Source: Crocodylus rhombifer (Eukaryota > Chordata > Crocodylia > Crocodylidae). Taken from it: a stretch of 64,000 bases of DNA. Below are positions 1-11,180 of the stretch, piece by piece. Positions within the stretch are counted from its first letter, which is position 1, and each line of letters begins with the position of its first letter. Below the pieces are notes generated by a model. That model had not been told where the DNA came from and did not search any database. It saw only the letters and a list, made by a program, of their open reading frames with translations. The DNA lies in NCBI GenBank assembly GCA_038503035.1, contig JAVSML010024243.1:624647-688646 (forward strand). Direction: 5' to 3'. Both the position numbers and the translations under genes were made by a program.

Positions 1-3000
1 AGGGAAGTTAAAAACTTCTTTGTTCAGGGTTGTAGAGTGATGTGAGTGTGATTGGTCTACTCGGATACAGAATATTTTGGACTGATTTTACTTGGAAGAG
101 AAAAGTCTGTGTTTCTGAGTAGACTGTATAATAGATTTGCATACTAGAATCAATTAACTGAGGGAAAAATAGACTGGTCTTACTAGTACTTATGCAGTGA
201 TGCGTCAAGGAAAGAAAGGATGTAAATCATTATTCCTGAAACTTGCATCATGAGAGGCTTAAATTTAAGCTCTGTATATAACTTTAGATTTGAGAGAGGA
301 AAAGACACTATGCTCATTAGAAAAAAAATCTACTGAAATAAATTCCGCACAGGATATAATTGTTATCCATGCAAGATGTCACAATAAAGTTTTGCTTCAC
401 TTGAAGTTTAAACTTTATATGATTTATTAGGATTTTGTTGTGGTGATACCATCTTATGCAGAATTAAGCCACTGATTCACTGGTTACCAAAAACTTCAGC
501 AAAATTATCGTATTGCCTTTTGCTACAGATGATCTCTATTAGCTATATATGTGAAGTTTGAAAAGTACGCAACTGACAAACCATTTCCATACAAGTCAAA
601 ACAAAGATAATATTGAATGCCATCTAATACATCACAAGTTTTTCTTAGGTCTTCAAGATATACTTTTATTTTAAGAAATGAAAAGCTTCTTTTTCTCTTT
701 TTTCATTCTTTTTATATTTTTATTTTTATGAATATTATATGCCTGTACTGTGTCTGTGTTTGAACTTGTAATGAAACACTTTTGATCAGCACTAAAAAGG
801 TCTAATGGCTGAGTCCTTGAATACAAAACTTGTGACGAAAATAAACTTCAAGGTCTCAAAGTGCTCTTATCAGATCAACTGTATGAATAAGTCTCAGGTC
901 CCAGAGTAGATTGCATAAATCTTCTTGGCTGAAGTTGGTGAGTGCAAAGCTTAATATCCACAGGCTTGCAATCTTTTTGAAGGTGATTATAATTCAGCAC
1001 CAGCTTTGCATCCTGGATAAAGGTTCCCCTTGAACACAAAGTATGTTACATGCTTGTGTGCTAGTGATCAAAATACCCAGAGGATTATAGCACTTGCAGT
1101 TCTTAAACCTCCAAAATGGAGTTAAAATGCTATATCCAATCAGCTAAGCTGTAAATTAAATTATTGTAGATTGAAGGCATAGTTCTACCTCATATGCCAA
1201 AAACTCATTTCAGCCATAGTATTTGTGCTACCGTGCTATATGTTGTAGCATAACTCAAGAGGTTTACTGAAAGTTTATAACCAATCTGTTTAAGATTTTG
1301 TGCCTAATTTATTTTTAATTGCAGATTGTAGAACATATTATTGCCTGAGGGGGGAAAAAGTTTAATTTACTTTTCCACCTCCAATGCAACTTAAAAATAG
1401 AAATATGTTCATATGTGCTTACTAACAACATCCTTTAGAACACCAACATACAGGCTTTGAAAATGTTGGTCACATTGTTAAGGTATACCTTATTCTGTTC
1501 TGGTATTCTAATTGTTTGGAATTTTAAAAAATGCATTTACTTAGCATGTCAGTAAGTGAACATAGTTGGAATTTTATAACTATATCTACATTGATTTTGA
1601 AGTGTCTTGGACTTAAGAGTTCTACCTAGAACATTTTCTAAAATGTTTAGTTATTTACACTACAGATTTCAATTAATATTAAAGATCCCAGGTCTCATCT
1701 AGCAAAATAATAAGGAAGTTGGTAATTGTGGTGATTTATTAATATGATAGATCATCTTTACATCTGTACATGATAATCCACACCATTTATTATCCACACA
1801 GAACACTGCTGTCTTTCCTTACAGTAAGATCTCATATTCTTACCAGATATATTACAGACCATTTTCTAGTACTTGTAAGGTTTTGTCACACATAATGAAA
1901 ACTGGTTGGTAATTCATGAAGTAAATTAACAAAGACATGTAATGATGTATTATTTTTTGCCTTTTCTATTGTTTATCCTTCCCCATATTAATTTGCAAAA
2001 TTCAGTAGTTCACCGAAGATCATGGTGTAAATTAGTAAGATTTAACTGCACTTTTTGCTTGCTATCGTGCTTATCTCACAGAGCTTACTAATGTGATTTG
2101 TTTCAATGCCTTACTTTCCCTATCTATAAAACTAAGTCACTTAGTTATTAATTCAGTTGCCCGATATTATGGCTGGGGATTTAGCAATTTTAGACCTGCA
2201 AATATATCACTTACCATACCTCTTTCTCACTCCCACAAAACCCCCTAGAAGTCCCTGAAAACAAAAAAACCTGTGCAGTGTCCCACCATGATCATACTTC
2301 AATTTCAAGTTATATGATTTAATAATATATTCTCAGGCTCAGTAAATAAATTGAGTAACATGCATCCCTGGCCTTATAGATAAGCTATGTTGATTTTTAA
2401 GTATAACCACTTTCAGGCTGTTGCAGACATTTAGAGCAACTAAAACTCAGGCAGCTCAGTTTCTGAGAGACTCTTCTGATTTTTGTGCATATGAATTAGT
2501 CTCTCAGACTGTCGTACTAAGGGCTTTTTGACAGTTCCTGTTCTAATGCTATCACTAATCTTGAGTGTTCCTTGACACTTTGAAGACCTTGTGTAGTTGT
2601 TGATCAGTTTAAGTTTCAGGAAGCTAAAATAACAGGCACAGTCAAGAAAATGCACCGTACAACACTAGTGTGTGGATAAATCTGCTGCAGTATACTCCTC
2701 ACAAATCAATTAACATTTTTTAGTAGCAGTGCTGTTTTCAAGTATCAGTTCTGACAGACATTTTCTCAGTGCTTAATAATAGAAGTCAGAATGATTATTT
2801 GCTCTCTTCATACTCATTTGTTTGAAAGCACCACACTACTGCTAGCCTTAGCATTTTTGGATTGCTAAAAAAATATTTGTTTGCTGAAACTTCTCTTCTC
2901 TTATCTTTGCTATAAGATAGGAATGTTATTCCTATTCTAACTGTTGCTTGTAAGGTCACCTTCCCAACTGTCCTGATTGTCTTTACTAAATCATCCCCTC

Positions 3001-3985
3001 TCTCTTTTAGACTCTTTTCTTTTAATCCTCCTGTCCATTCTACCCAGTGCCAACTTTTCCCCTTACTTCAAGACTCCTGTTGACTTAGCTTTGCCTTCCT
3101 TAACCTTCTTGTGCTTTCAGTCAGTTATCTTCTTTTTGCCAGTGATAGCAGACATTCCCTCATTTGTGTGCCTTTTCCACAACCCAATTTGTTGTACCAC
3201 TTAGACAATTGTAGCACTTAGACAATTCCTGCCTTAAATCATTCTCAAAATATTATCCTCTTTCGAAACACATAGCAAGCCTCATTTCTACCAGACATAT
3301 TACTACCAGCTGATAAAAGGTAGGTCCATAGTAAGCTGATTTGTTTCTTGTCAATGACATGTAGTTGACTGTGTCCATCAGTTATAACTGAACATAACCT
3401 TTAGATCCCATGTGGTTCCAAGCCAGCTGGGTACTAGGGGTATCTGCCTGGGCCCCTTCCAGCTCTGGCCCTCGAAGATGCACTCCTGCATGCATATCTG
3501 TCTGGCCTCTTCACTGGGATGTGGTACTCTGAAGCCAAACTGTCCTAGGCTTTTAAAACCAGTGCTATGACCACCAAAGACCCCCTAGTCACTTCCTTCA
3601 GTTATGTGTTTCTGACTAATAGTTTAACTGTTTTGGGAAATGTGTCAGGTACAGTGAGTAACATGGACTTGGTATGGGAGCTTCTACAACTACAATAACA
3701 TTTGATATCAAAGCATATGAAAGTTATAGATCTTCAGGTAAAATAACAAAAGCCCACAAACCCATCTTCTTCTGAGTTCTTAGGTCCAGTCCACATGTGA
3801 AGCAGGCAGACTCCCCTAACCTCTGCCTCCTGCAATCCTTCTGTTGTCAGTGGATGGTTGGCGAGGCAGAGAGAGAACGAAGAGCCGCTATTCAGCTTGC
3901 AGTTCTTACTTGCGTAGGTTAGCAGAGCTCATTTTTCTGAAGGCAAACCTTTTTTAATAAAAGACAGGTTAACTTGAAACTTATT
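1..3985. other. Unique AT-rich DNA, no gene seen
   Basis: I see no convincing coding frame, RNA gene or repeat boundary here. Open frames are short, lack family motifs and fit chance expectation. The part at about 2940-3260 is pyrimidine-rich on the plus strand and gives a 75-codon leucine/serine-rich frame, which I read as composition rather than a gene. It could be a very old LINE remnant, but no diagnostic motif remains. Confidence 0.5.
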
Positions 3986-3994
3986 TTGTCAGTC

Positions 3995-4440
3995 CGTTTC
4001 GGGTGGTTCTAGCATGGCAATAAGCTGGCCCTTGGCTTCTCTAACCAGCTGCAGTATCCAACTCAAAAATAGCACTCTCGGGGTGCATCCCAACAAACAC
4101 ACAGATCTGGCCCAGCAACCTTTCCTGGGGTTCTGGGGACCTCTTGGGTCAGCAGCAGTCCTGAGCCAGCCACTCAGAGCCTGGCTGGCAGCCAAAGCAT
4201 GACTGGCTGGCCAGGCTCCATTTCAGGCAGCGTACGCTGCTGCCATGTGCTCTATGCTGCTTTTTTTTAGCGGCAGTTTTTTTGACATGGGGATCTCCTA
4301 GTGTCAGAAAAAAACTCTGCGCTGCAAATTAGCAGTGCAGTGAACAGTGCATGTGCACTACATGTGGTTTCCAGCACCTCAAATGGGTTTGAGGTGCTGC
4401 AAACTGCACGTGCATGCTCATTGGTATCTGCCCTCAGTAT
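3995..4440. mobile_element. DNA-transposon relic related to the element at 33.4-33.9 kb
   Basis: Parts of this stretch align by eye with 33620-33870: a GCCAGGCTCCA block, then a short T-run, a run of A's and a GTGCA-rich end finishing in a GCTCATTGG-like motif (GCTCATCTGG in the other copy). The second copy has clear terminal inverted repeats, so I infer a non-autonomous DNA transposon. The left end of this copy could not be placed. Frames of 62-111 codons crossing it do not match any protein I know. Confidence 0.5.
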
Positions 4441-4654
4441 TTGAAATGGTAGTTTCCATGTCAAATGAAGAATGCATTTTGATTGTCCTCTGCAGACCAA
4501 CAGACCAACCCATTCCAGTCACCATTAAGGAATACTTCCCCCCAAATCCAACCAAAATATTCTTAACAGCTGAAAAATGTGCATTCAGCCAGTTAAAGAA
4601 AAAGTGCATGGCTAGTGATATTTGTCCTCCCTTCACTACAGTTGTTTCTTTCAC

Positions 4655-4800
4655 TCACCTGTTACATCTTGACTTCAACTAGATTGTAAATTCTCTGTAG
4701 CAGGGACTGTCATATACTATGTATATATACAGTGCTTAGCACAACGGGGTCCCAACCTTAGTGGAGCTTGTTAGGCTTTGCCACAGTTCAAAAAATAAAT
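4655..4800 (+). repeat. L2/MIR-like LINE or SINE 3' end
   Basis: The order of motifs is that of L2-type 3' ends: CTAGATTGTAAA, then a CAGGGACTGTCATATACT-like block, then ACAGTGCTTAGCACAA, then an A-rich tail with AATAAATAA. This is the 'stop-signal' end shared by L2 LINEs and MIR-type SINEs, read here on the plus strand. Only the 3' end is preserved. Confidence 0.65.
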
Positions 4801-5003
4801 AACTGTCAAGGATTTATGTCCATTATGATCCACCCCTGTGCACAGGCCTAAGTTGAGGCTTTTGGGTGTAGTTAGTATCTCTGTGCTTTGATGTATGTTC
4901 CAAACATAACTGATGCATCATGGCCCTGACCTTTCCTATTTAGGCAGAAGATAGGATAGACTTGTACCTTATAAACTGACTAGATTAGAGGCACATAACA
5001 TAA

Positions 5004-5036
5004 GTTTTCATTAGCATGAGCTTACTTCATTAGATG
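5004..5036 (-). ncRNA. Degenerate hammerhead-ribozyme-like motif at the Penelope 3' end
   Basis: On the minus strand the string CTAATGA is followed by a short imperfect stem (GTAAGC / GCTAAT, TCAT loop) and then GAAAA. The hammerhead core is CUGANGA, stem II, GAAA; here one core base (G5) is changed to A, so it is probably inactive. Its place at the end of the Penelope-like element fits known hammerheads in that class. Confidence 0.45.
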
Positions 5037-5892
5037 CTGTGAAAAACTGTGTGGAACAGTGTATCAAACAGAGGTAGTGATTTGAATACAAAAGACAGGG
5101 AAGGAAGGGAAGGAGAGACAGGGGAGAGAAGCAGTACTTGAACAGGCAAGCAAGTAAAAAACTCATAGGAGCAAAGGGGTCATAAAAGCTAATCCAGGTA
5201 ATGGGATAAAAATCTGTAGCCCCTATTTAGACCATACTTAACACAATCCAGTCTGTAGATGATTTCTTGTCCTGAAATGTCATGGTCAAGTTAGTGTTTA
5301 AATTGCTGTTTCTTTGAACAACTAACCTGAGGTCAATGGTAGAATGTCCATGTTTTCCACAGGCTTGTGTGCCTTTCTGGAGCTTATGTCAGAATGGTGT
5401 TCAATCATTTTTATATATAGGGATCACCCTATCTGTCCAATATAGACAATAGAGGTCTATTGTAAGTAGGTGGTGGTGTATATGACATTGGTAGAGGTGC
5501 AGATGAATGAACCTCAGACATTATAATCTGTGTTGTTTCTTCCACTGATGATGTGGTCTATTGATGAAGGAGCACAGCTTGCATCTGGGTTGGTTGCAAG
5601 GCCTGGTATCTCATTGAGAATAGGAGTTAGGTAGCTTGTTGCTTGAAAGGTTCTTTTTGAGGCTAGGGGACTGCTTATAAGCCAGGACAGGTTTATGCAC
5701 TCTGGCTTCCTTGAAACAGGTGTTGGAGGTCATCAGTGATGTATCCAAATATTCAATCTGGGAGCTGTAGGTGACAACCAAAGGAATTGTTATCCTTGTA
5801 TTAGGGTTGGTATTGTAGCAGCTCAGAGAGAGGTCTCAGTCTGGTTTTGTTCATTTGAGTGGATAGTTTTGGGATTGTATTGTAATTGTCCA

Positions 5893-6050
5893 AATCCCTG
5901 CTCCAGACCCAAACTGTGACCCCCTGGGGGGTTGTGAGCAACTTAAAAGGGGGCTGCAGTCTTCCCAAGGGGTATGCACGGTAGCATGGGGAAGCACTGC
6001 CATCCAGCACTCGGGGCCATAATATCACCAAGTTTGAGAACCCCTTCCTT
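5893..6050 (-). mobile_element. hAT-type fragment inside the Penelope-like element
   Basis: The right edge reads, on the minus strand, GGGGTTCTCAAACTTGGTG, the usual terminus of many hAT/Charlie-type non-autonomous elements. The block interrupts Penelope coding similarity on both sides, so it inserted later. I could not find a clean 8-bp duplication. Confidence 0.5.
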
Positions 6051-6239
6051 AAGATATGCATTCCAGTTAGTGGGTTCAATGCAGATACTTTTGTAACATA
6101 GAACTTGGCTGTAGACAACAGATCCAGTGATGTGCTTAGGATGAAAGCTGGTGGTATGAAAGTAGTGGTGGTAGTTGGTGAGTTTCCAGTACAATATGGT
6201 GGCAATATGGCCATTGCAGACCTTGATGTCTAGGAAGTG

Positions 6240-6610
6240 AAAACCTCACCAACCCCTCCCATCCCTCCAAACTCATCCCCTTGACACCTGTTAGCCTCCC
6301 CAATCCAGCCAAACCCACCTGGACTCCACCAATCCCCACCCCCCACAGACCCTGTTAGCCCCCTGATCCTGCCAAACCCTCTTGGACCCCCCCAAAATCC
6401 CTGCAGACCCTGCTTACTTCCCCTGATCCCTCCAAGCCCCTTGAAGACCCCACTAGCCCCCAATCCCACCAAATCCTCTCACTACCAATTCCCTGGTGGA
6501 CCCCACTAGTTCCCCTTATCCACCTCAAACCTGCTGGCTAGTCCGCCCCAGTCTGATTTATCTTAGATTGTGTTGTCCTTTTTAACTCAATCTAACCTCC
6601 CCTTAAACTC
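6240..6610 (-). mobile_element. Partial TA-MITE relative with C-rich minisatellite core
   Basis: The right side (about 6545-6600) matches the reverse complement of the left end of the element at 23144: a TTTATCTTAGATT block, a CCTTTTTAACTCAATCTAA block and CTAACCTCCCC. To its left are about five diverged tandem units of roughly 35-65 bp containing CCCCTGATCCnnCCAAaCCC and GGACCCC, the complement of the G-rich core at 23.2-23.7 kb. It sits where the RT centre of the Penelope-like element is expected. Confidence 0.6.
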
Positions 6611-7129
6611 CTTGAATATCTATAGATATCCTATGACTTATAATCTATCCTCATGGGGAATGTTGGTGTACAGAGATGTGACATCCATGGTAGCTAATAC
6701 AGTGTTTGCCAAAAACTTGTCAATGGAATTAAGTTTCTTTTAGAAACTTCCTATTTATCCATTCTTGTCTTTGATCACACTGGCCCTCCCATTTTACCTT
6801 GCTTTCCCATCTCTCCCACCCCCCACCCATCCCTTGATTCCAGAGTGATTTGATAAAGGCCAAATGAAATTAACTTAGTCCCTTGTTCTCAGACCCTTTC
6901 TTAGAATTGTCTACAATAAAAAGTTGTTGTATTATTTAACCATAGCAGTATAGCTGAAGAGCAAGACCACTTATAAGCATACTGCATACCTGTATAGCTC
7001 TTCTTGTATGTGAAGGGGAATATTTATCCTAGTATAAGTCAATTTTACATTAATGTGGAAGCAATTACATCAGTCTTGTACTGATGCACCTGTTTCAGTA
7101 GACATTTATGCCTTCAATTGACATTGTTA

Positions 7130-7614
7130 CACCATGTAACAGGCTGGCTGGCAGAAGCTTGCAACAGCCTGCACATACCCCAACTGTAGGAGCCTGCAGG
7201 TTGGCAGGGGCTACAGCCCAGCTGTGGGCAGTAAAGCCTTGGAGGACTGAGCAGCTGACACAGATTAGTAGCTGGCCACAGGGAGAGAAAGACTCCTAGG
7301 GAAGGGAGCCTGTGGGGCAGATAGAGAGTGAGCGAGCAAGCTTGGCTTGTGACTGCAGCAGTGTGCCAAGGACTCTTCTAGGTCTGGCAAAAGACCCAGG
7401 GCTGCAAGGCTGAAAGTGGCACCTCCAAGACCAGAAGAGAGCACTCACATGACAGCGAGAAGGAAGACTGCACCGCGGTGCTGAAGGAGCAGCATAAAAC
7501 CAGCAGCACCTTCTCAGGGTCAGGGAAGAGAACTCAGGACTGTGAGTCATCCCTTTATGAACTGTGTATATAGACTGTTTGACCTAGCAATAACCCTGAC
7601 CCTGCTACACACCA
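7130..7614. mobile_element. Solo LTR with 5-bp target duplication
   Basis: The element at 7135-7609 (475 bp) starts TGTAACAGG and ends CCTGCTACA, inverted ends that differ at one base and have the TG...CA termini of LTRs. It is flanked on both sides by CACCA (7130-7134 and 7610-7614). No internal retroviral or Gypsy coding sequence adjoins it, so it is a solo LTR left by LTR-LTR recombination. The TATATAG at about 7567 and AATAAC at about 7589 could be promoter or polyadenylation remnants. A 5-bp duplication fits Gypsy-type elements and some endogenous retroviruses; the class is undecided. Frames on both strands inside it are not genes. Confidence 0.8.
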
Positions 7615-7717
7615 GCAAAACTTAAATGTAGACCAGGCTTTGGCTTTAAAGAACATGCTCTTCTCATGCTACTGAAAAAGCTGTCCTTCCACCTAAAGGA
7701 CAAGCTAGCTTCTCAGC

Positions 7718-7982
7718 CTCATCACCAGGGATCCTAGTTTTCTCTGATAAAACAAAAAACAAAACAAAAAAACCCTCTAGCTTTTGGATTTAAAAAAGTA
7801 ACCCAAAATCTACATTTTTTCATGATTCAAATTAAACACCACTATATATCTCTCTATATATTAGTAGTATTTCACTTTAATCATGAAAAAATATAGATTT
7901 TTGGGTTACTTTTTTACATCTGAAAATAAGGTTGGGGGGGGGGGGGGGGTTATCAGGGAAAACCAGGATCCCTGCTCATCAC
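7718..7982. mobile_element. hAT-type MITE, 249 bp, perfect 8-bp target duplication
   Basis: The element (7726-7974) begins CAGGGATCCTAGTTTTC and ends GAAAACCAGGATCCCTG, inverted ends. CTCATCAC flanks it exactly on both sides (7718-7725, 7975-7982). Inside, a second inverted pair, AGTAACCCAAAATCTAC and its complement near 7880-7912, folds the element into a hairpin with a TATATATCTCTCTATATA-like loop. Eight-base duplications and CAGGG ends mark the hAT superfamily. It encodes no protein and would depend on a transposase supplied elsewhere. The 701-bp element at 29992 shares the terminal sequence. Confidence 0.92.
7934..7949 (+). repeat. Run of 16 G
   Basis: An uninterrupted 16-base G tract lies inside the hAT MITE, on one arm only; the other arm has AAAACAAAACAAAAAAACCC instead. 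It breaks the symmetry of the stem and probably arose after insertion, by slippage, or is partly a sequencing artefact. Confidence 0.9.
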
Positions 7983-8499
7983 CTGCATATTCACAGGCCA
8001 TAAGGATCTTTCAGTGGCATTGTTGTCAACAGTGGTACACTTCTGCCCTACAACTGTGAACTGATCTGACAGCTTCCAAAACTTAAGGGAAGTCCCCAGT
8101 CCTAAAGCTATTTTTGTTCAGCTGTGGAGGAACTGCAGATAACCTGTGAATAACCTGTGATTTATGAATAACTAAGTTCCTGTCCTAAAAAGTAGTCTGT
8201 ATCTGTTTACATTTTCAAACCAGTATTCCTAAGTTGAAGAAGTCAAATTTATCTTTTTTTAATAAAAGCTGAGGTTCTCCTTTAAACTCTCTCCCATATT
8301 GAGAGAGGTCTGCACCTGTTGTCCTTGCAGATCTTCAAAGGGCACAAAAATTTCTTGGTCTGAGAAATGGGGTTAAAATTTGATAGCCAGTCTCTCAGAC
8401 TCTATTTCCATAAACATTACAATCTACAAACCAATTTTTTTTAATAGTACATCATCTCTAGTCACAAAGGCTCCTTAAACCAGGCAGTATACAAACAGA

Positions 8500-8612
8500 T
8501 AGCAGAGGCAACATTTGTAAAGTGATTTGATCATGCTACCACAGCAGCTCTGTGGGAGACCAGGAACAGAGCCCAAGTCTCTTGAGCCTACATCAATGTC
8601 CTATCTCTAGGA
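8500..8612 (-). repeat. SINE fragment, MIR/tRNA-SINE type, antisense
   Basis: The plus strand reads GGAACAGAGCCCAAGTCTC followed by TTGAGCCTACATCAATGTCC, the antisense of the common tRNA-SINE/MIR core in which a discriminator block leads into GGGTTC-type box B. Only the core is recognisable; ends are not defined. Confidence 0.5.
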
Positions 8613-8619
8613 ATGCACT

Positions 8620-10590
8620 GGCAGAGTAGTTGTTCTGGTGAAAACAACCTCGGTATTTTTTTGAAGTGCTCTGTATTCTTTTTTCTTTGACTAGACATCC
8701 AAATAAACAGTAACTTTTTAAAATGCAAGTTTCAAGTGGTACTCTAACACACTTGTATGTGGTGGATTGCATTAAGAAACTAGTCTAAGCAGATTGGATT
8801 GAATTAATCAGTTGAGCAACTGTCCTACCTTTACATCTTTTTTCCTCTTCCCAGAGATCTATCTATACCCCATTATGTTGTTTTTCCTAGTGTTGAGATT
8901 TTTGCATGTTATTCTTTATAAAGCTTAATATGAGTTTTATCAGCAGAACATCAAAATGAAAGCTTAAGAAACAAAAAGTCTTCTGCTCTGAATCTTCATT
9001 CCCTTCAGAAATCATTTGACACTTTACATCAGAGGGCTTCTTGTATTATTTATTTTAAAATATTTTTAAAAACATTACCGTCCTCTGAGAATGGCCATCA
9101 GTACATTTTTTCCCCCTGTTGGAGATGGTGTCAGTTAAGTAACCTGCTTTTACAGCAAGTGACAAGCTCTTGACTGACTGTAACCAGCAAGGGGTGCTTA
9201 TGAATGCAACCACCAAACTCCTTCCTGAGAGACACTGTGCTTCTACTTTACAAGGTCCAATTTCCACTGACTCAATGATCAGTTTGATCTCTTGTTTCAA
9301 ACTTGCTGTTTTGAGCAGGTGCATTAGACAGCATCAAGCTAGCCTCAAAGAAAGCTTGTTATATATGAATATTTTTGACCTTACATGAGATGTTATAGTT
9401 GTGGTTCAGGTAGTATTTTTGTCTTGTGAGGGTCAAGATTGTACTTGAATATAGTATCCCTGCAGTTTTTGGAGCTGGGTAATCCACTGTTACTGAGTGA
9501 GAAGTAAAGGAAAGAGCACATGGGAATAAATCCTGCTGCTCCTGGGAAACTAAAGCACTTAAGCAGGGTTTTCAAATAAACAAAGGACTTCCCAAAACAT
9601 TAGAAGCACATCTTCATTCCACTGATTTTTTTTTTTTGATAAACCAAAATCTTTTTTATTTTGAATAGCAAGTGCTTGGCCTTTCCTCTACAATAATTGA
9701 AGTGGACAATGCAAAGAATAACGTGGGCAAAGTGCATATTAAGAGAAGTCATGTTGAATTGCCTGTACAGCACAACAAAAACACTTGCATATAATAATAA
9801 AAAACCATAATTGTCTCACATTTGACCCCATACCCTGTCCTGTTTTCATCTTGGAGAATCTGTTATTGGAAGGCTATTAGCCATTTTCTGTGAGCTGCTG
9901 AGTGCCAGTAACTCCCACTGAAATCACTACTTTCATGGAAGATGCCAAGAAATCACCTCTCAGGAGGCACCACATAGGGACTTAATATAGGCCATTTTTT
10001 GATAGTATGATTTGTACTTGAGACTGATACCTGTTTTATAGGAGAACAGTGTTCAGAATTAATGGTTGCCTTGAGGTTAAGGGAGTAAAAAAAGATTTGA
10101 TCATCATATTAGTATAATATTCACACTATTTTTGTTAGTTCCTCAAGAACTTCTAATCAAGCAAGGAATCATTGTTCAGGCTTTAAGTCTATGCTAACTC
10201 TGTAGTCACGTAAGTTGAGAGCTACATACAGCTGTCAGATCCCATAACAGAACTCCCATAACCAAGGAAACAACTGGCCATTTCTCCAAGGGCCTTATGA
10301 ATTCCTTCTAACTTAATCATTTTTGTTCCTTTTCTGTCCATATGCAATATGGTACCAGCAATGAAGGTGTCAAAGATCTTATTTGCCCCCTGCATTGGTT
10401 GAAAGTTTTAGCAGCCCTACTGCTTGGCAAGATGGAAAGCTGATGGTTATGTAAGTAAAACCTGTCAGATGTTGGGAAGGAACAAGATAGACCCTGAGTG
10501 CTCTAGTCTACATAGAAACCCACAAAACAATGATCCTCCTCCTTATAGTTGATCAAAATACAGTTTTTTTAAACACAGTTCACAGCCTGG
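8620..10590. other. Unique DNA, no gene or clear repeat
   Basis: Apart from a 13-T run near 9630 I see no repeat ends or coding motifs. Frames of 60-89 codons overlap each other on opposite strands near 9.1-9.6 kb and have no recognisable domain. Confidence 0.5.
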
Positions 10591-10655
10591 GGAGCAGTTG
10601 ACTAGGTTGTACTTTTGAAGAAAAGGACCTGGGAGCAACAGTGTGCTCTTGCACC

Positions 10656-10692
10656 AAAAATAAAATAAAATAAAATAAAATAAAATAAAATA
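10656..10692 (+). repeat. (TAAAA)n microsatellite
   Basis: About seven units of AAAAT/TAAAA lie within the old CR1 and interrupt its coding similarity. Confidence 0.9.
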
Positions 10693-11180
10693 ATCCTGGG
10701 CAAAGTTAAAAGGACCATTTCTTGCAAATCAAATTAAGAGAGTCTTCTACTTTATTCATATTGGCCACTTTATTCATCACTTGGAGTACTGTGCCTAGTT
10801 TGGGAATACATCAAAGAAGACATGGGCAAACTAGAAATCTACAAGCCAAGAGTAAGAAAAATAATTAGCAATCTAGGAAACATGATTTATGAAAAGAGGT
10901 TGGAAGAACTTGGATTATTTAGTCTGGAGAAGAGGGTGGGAAGAGGGATTTGATAACGATTTTTAAAAACCTAAAGTGTGGCTATAAAGACAATAACAAC
11001 AGACTGTGACTGTAGGGGGCAGGATAAGGAGTAACAGTTGTCCAGCAAGCGAAATATAAACTGGCTATTAGTAAGCACTTTTTCACTGTGAAGGTGTTTA
11101 AGCATTGGCATGAATTACACAAACGTTGTGGAATTTCCATTCTTGGAAGTTTTTTAAGGGCAGGTTAGACAAACACGTGT

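Larger units (their letters stand above)
5000..6770 (-). mobile_element. Penelope-like retroelement, decayed and interrupted
   Basis: On the minus strand, pieces of a Penelope-type reverse transcriptase plus GIY-YIG endonuclease protein appear in the right order, with many stops. An RT motif resembling DVTSLYTNIPHED lies at 6648-6692. A stretch containing HTTSFHPKHITGSVVYSQV is at about 6080-6190. IPLVVTYSSQIEYLD is near 5730-5800. A GSFTCTSTNV-like block is near 5470-5515, followed by VYIGQ near 5430-5450, the position of the GIY-YIG nuclease. The RT centre is missing, replaced by a repeat at 6240-6610, and a hAT-like element sits at 5893-6050. The 3' end carries a hammerhead-like motif. Penelope elements encode RT and GIY-YIG domains and often carry hammerhead motifs; the assignment to this class is by motif order. 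Confidence 0.75.

Noticed and set aside
7108..7550. Frames of 63 and 84 codons at 7.1-7.5 kb
   Set aside because: They fall in a solo LTR and have no retroviral or host motif.
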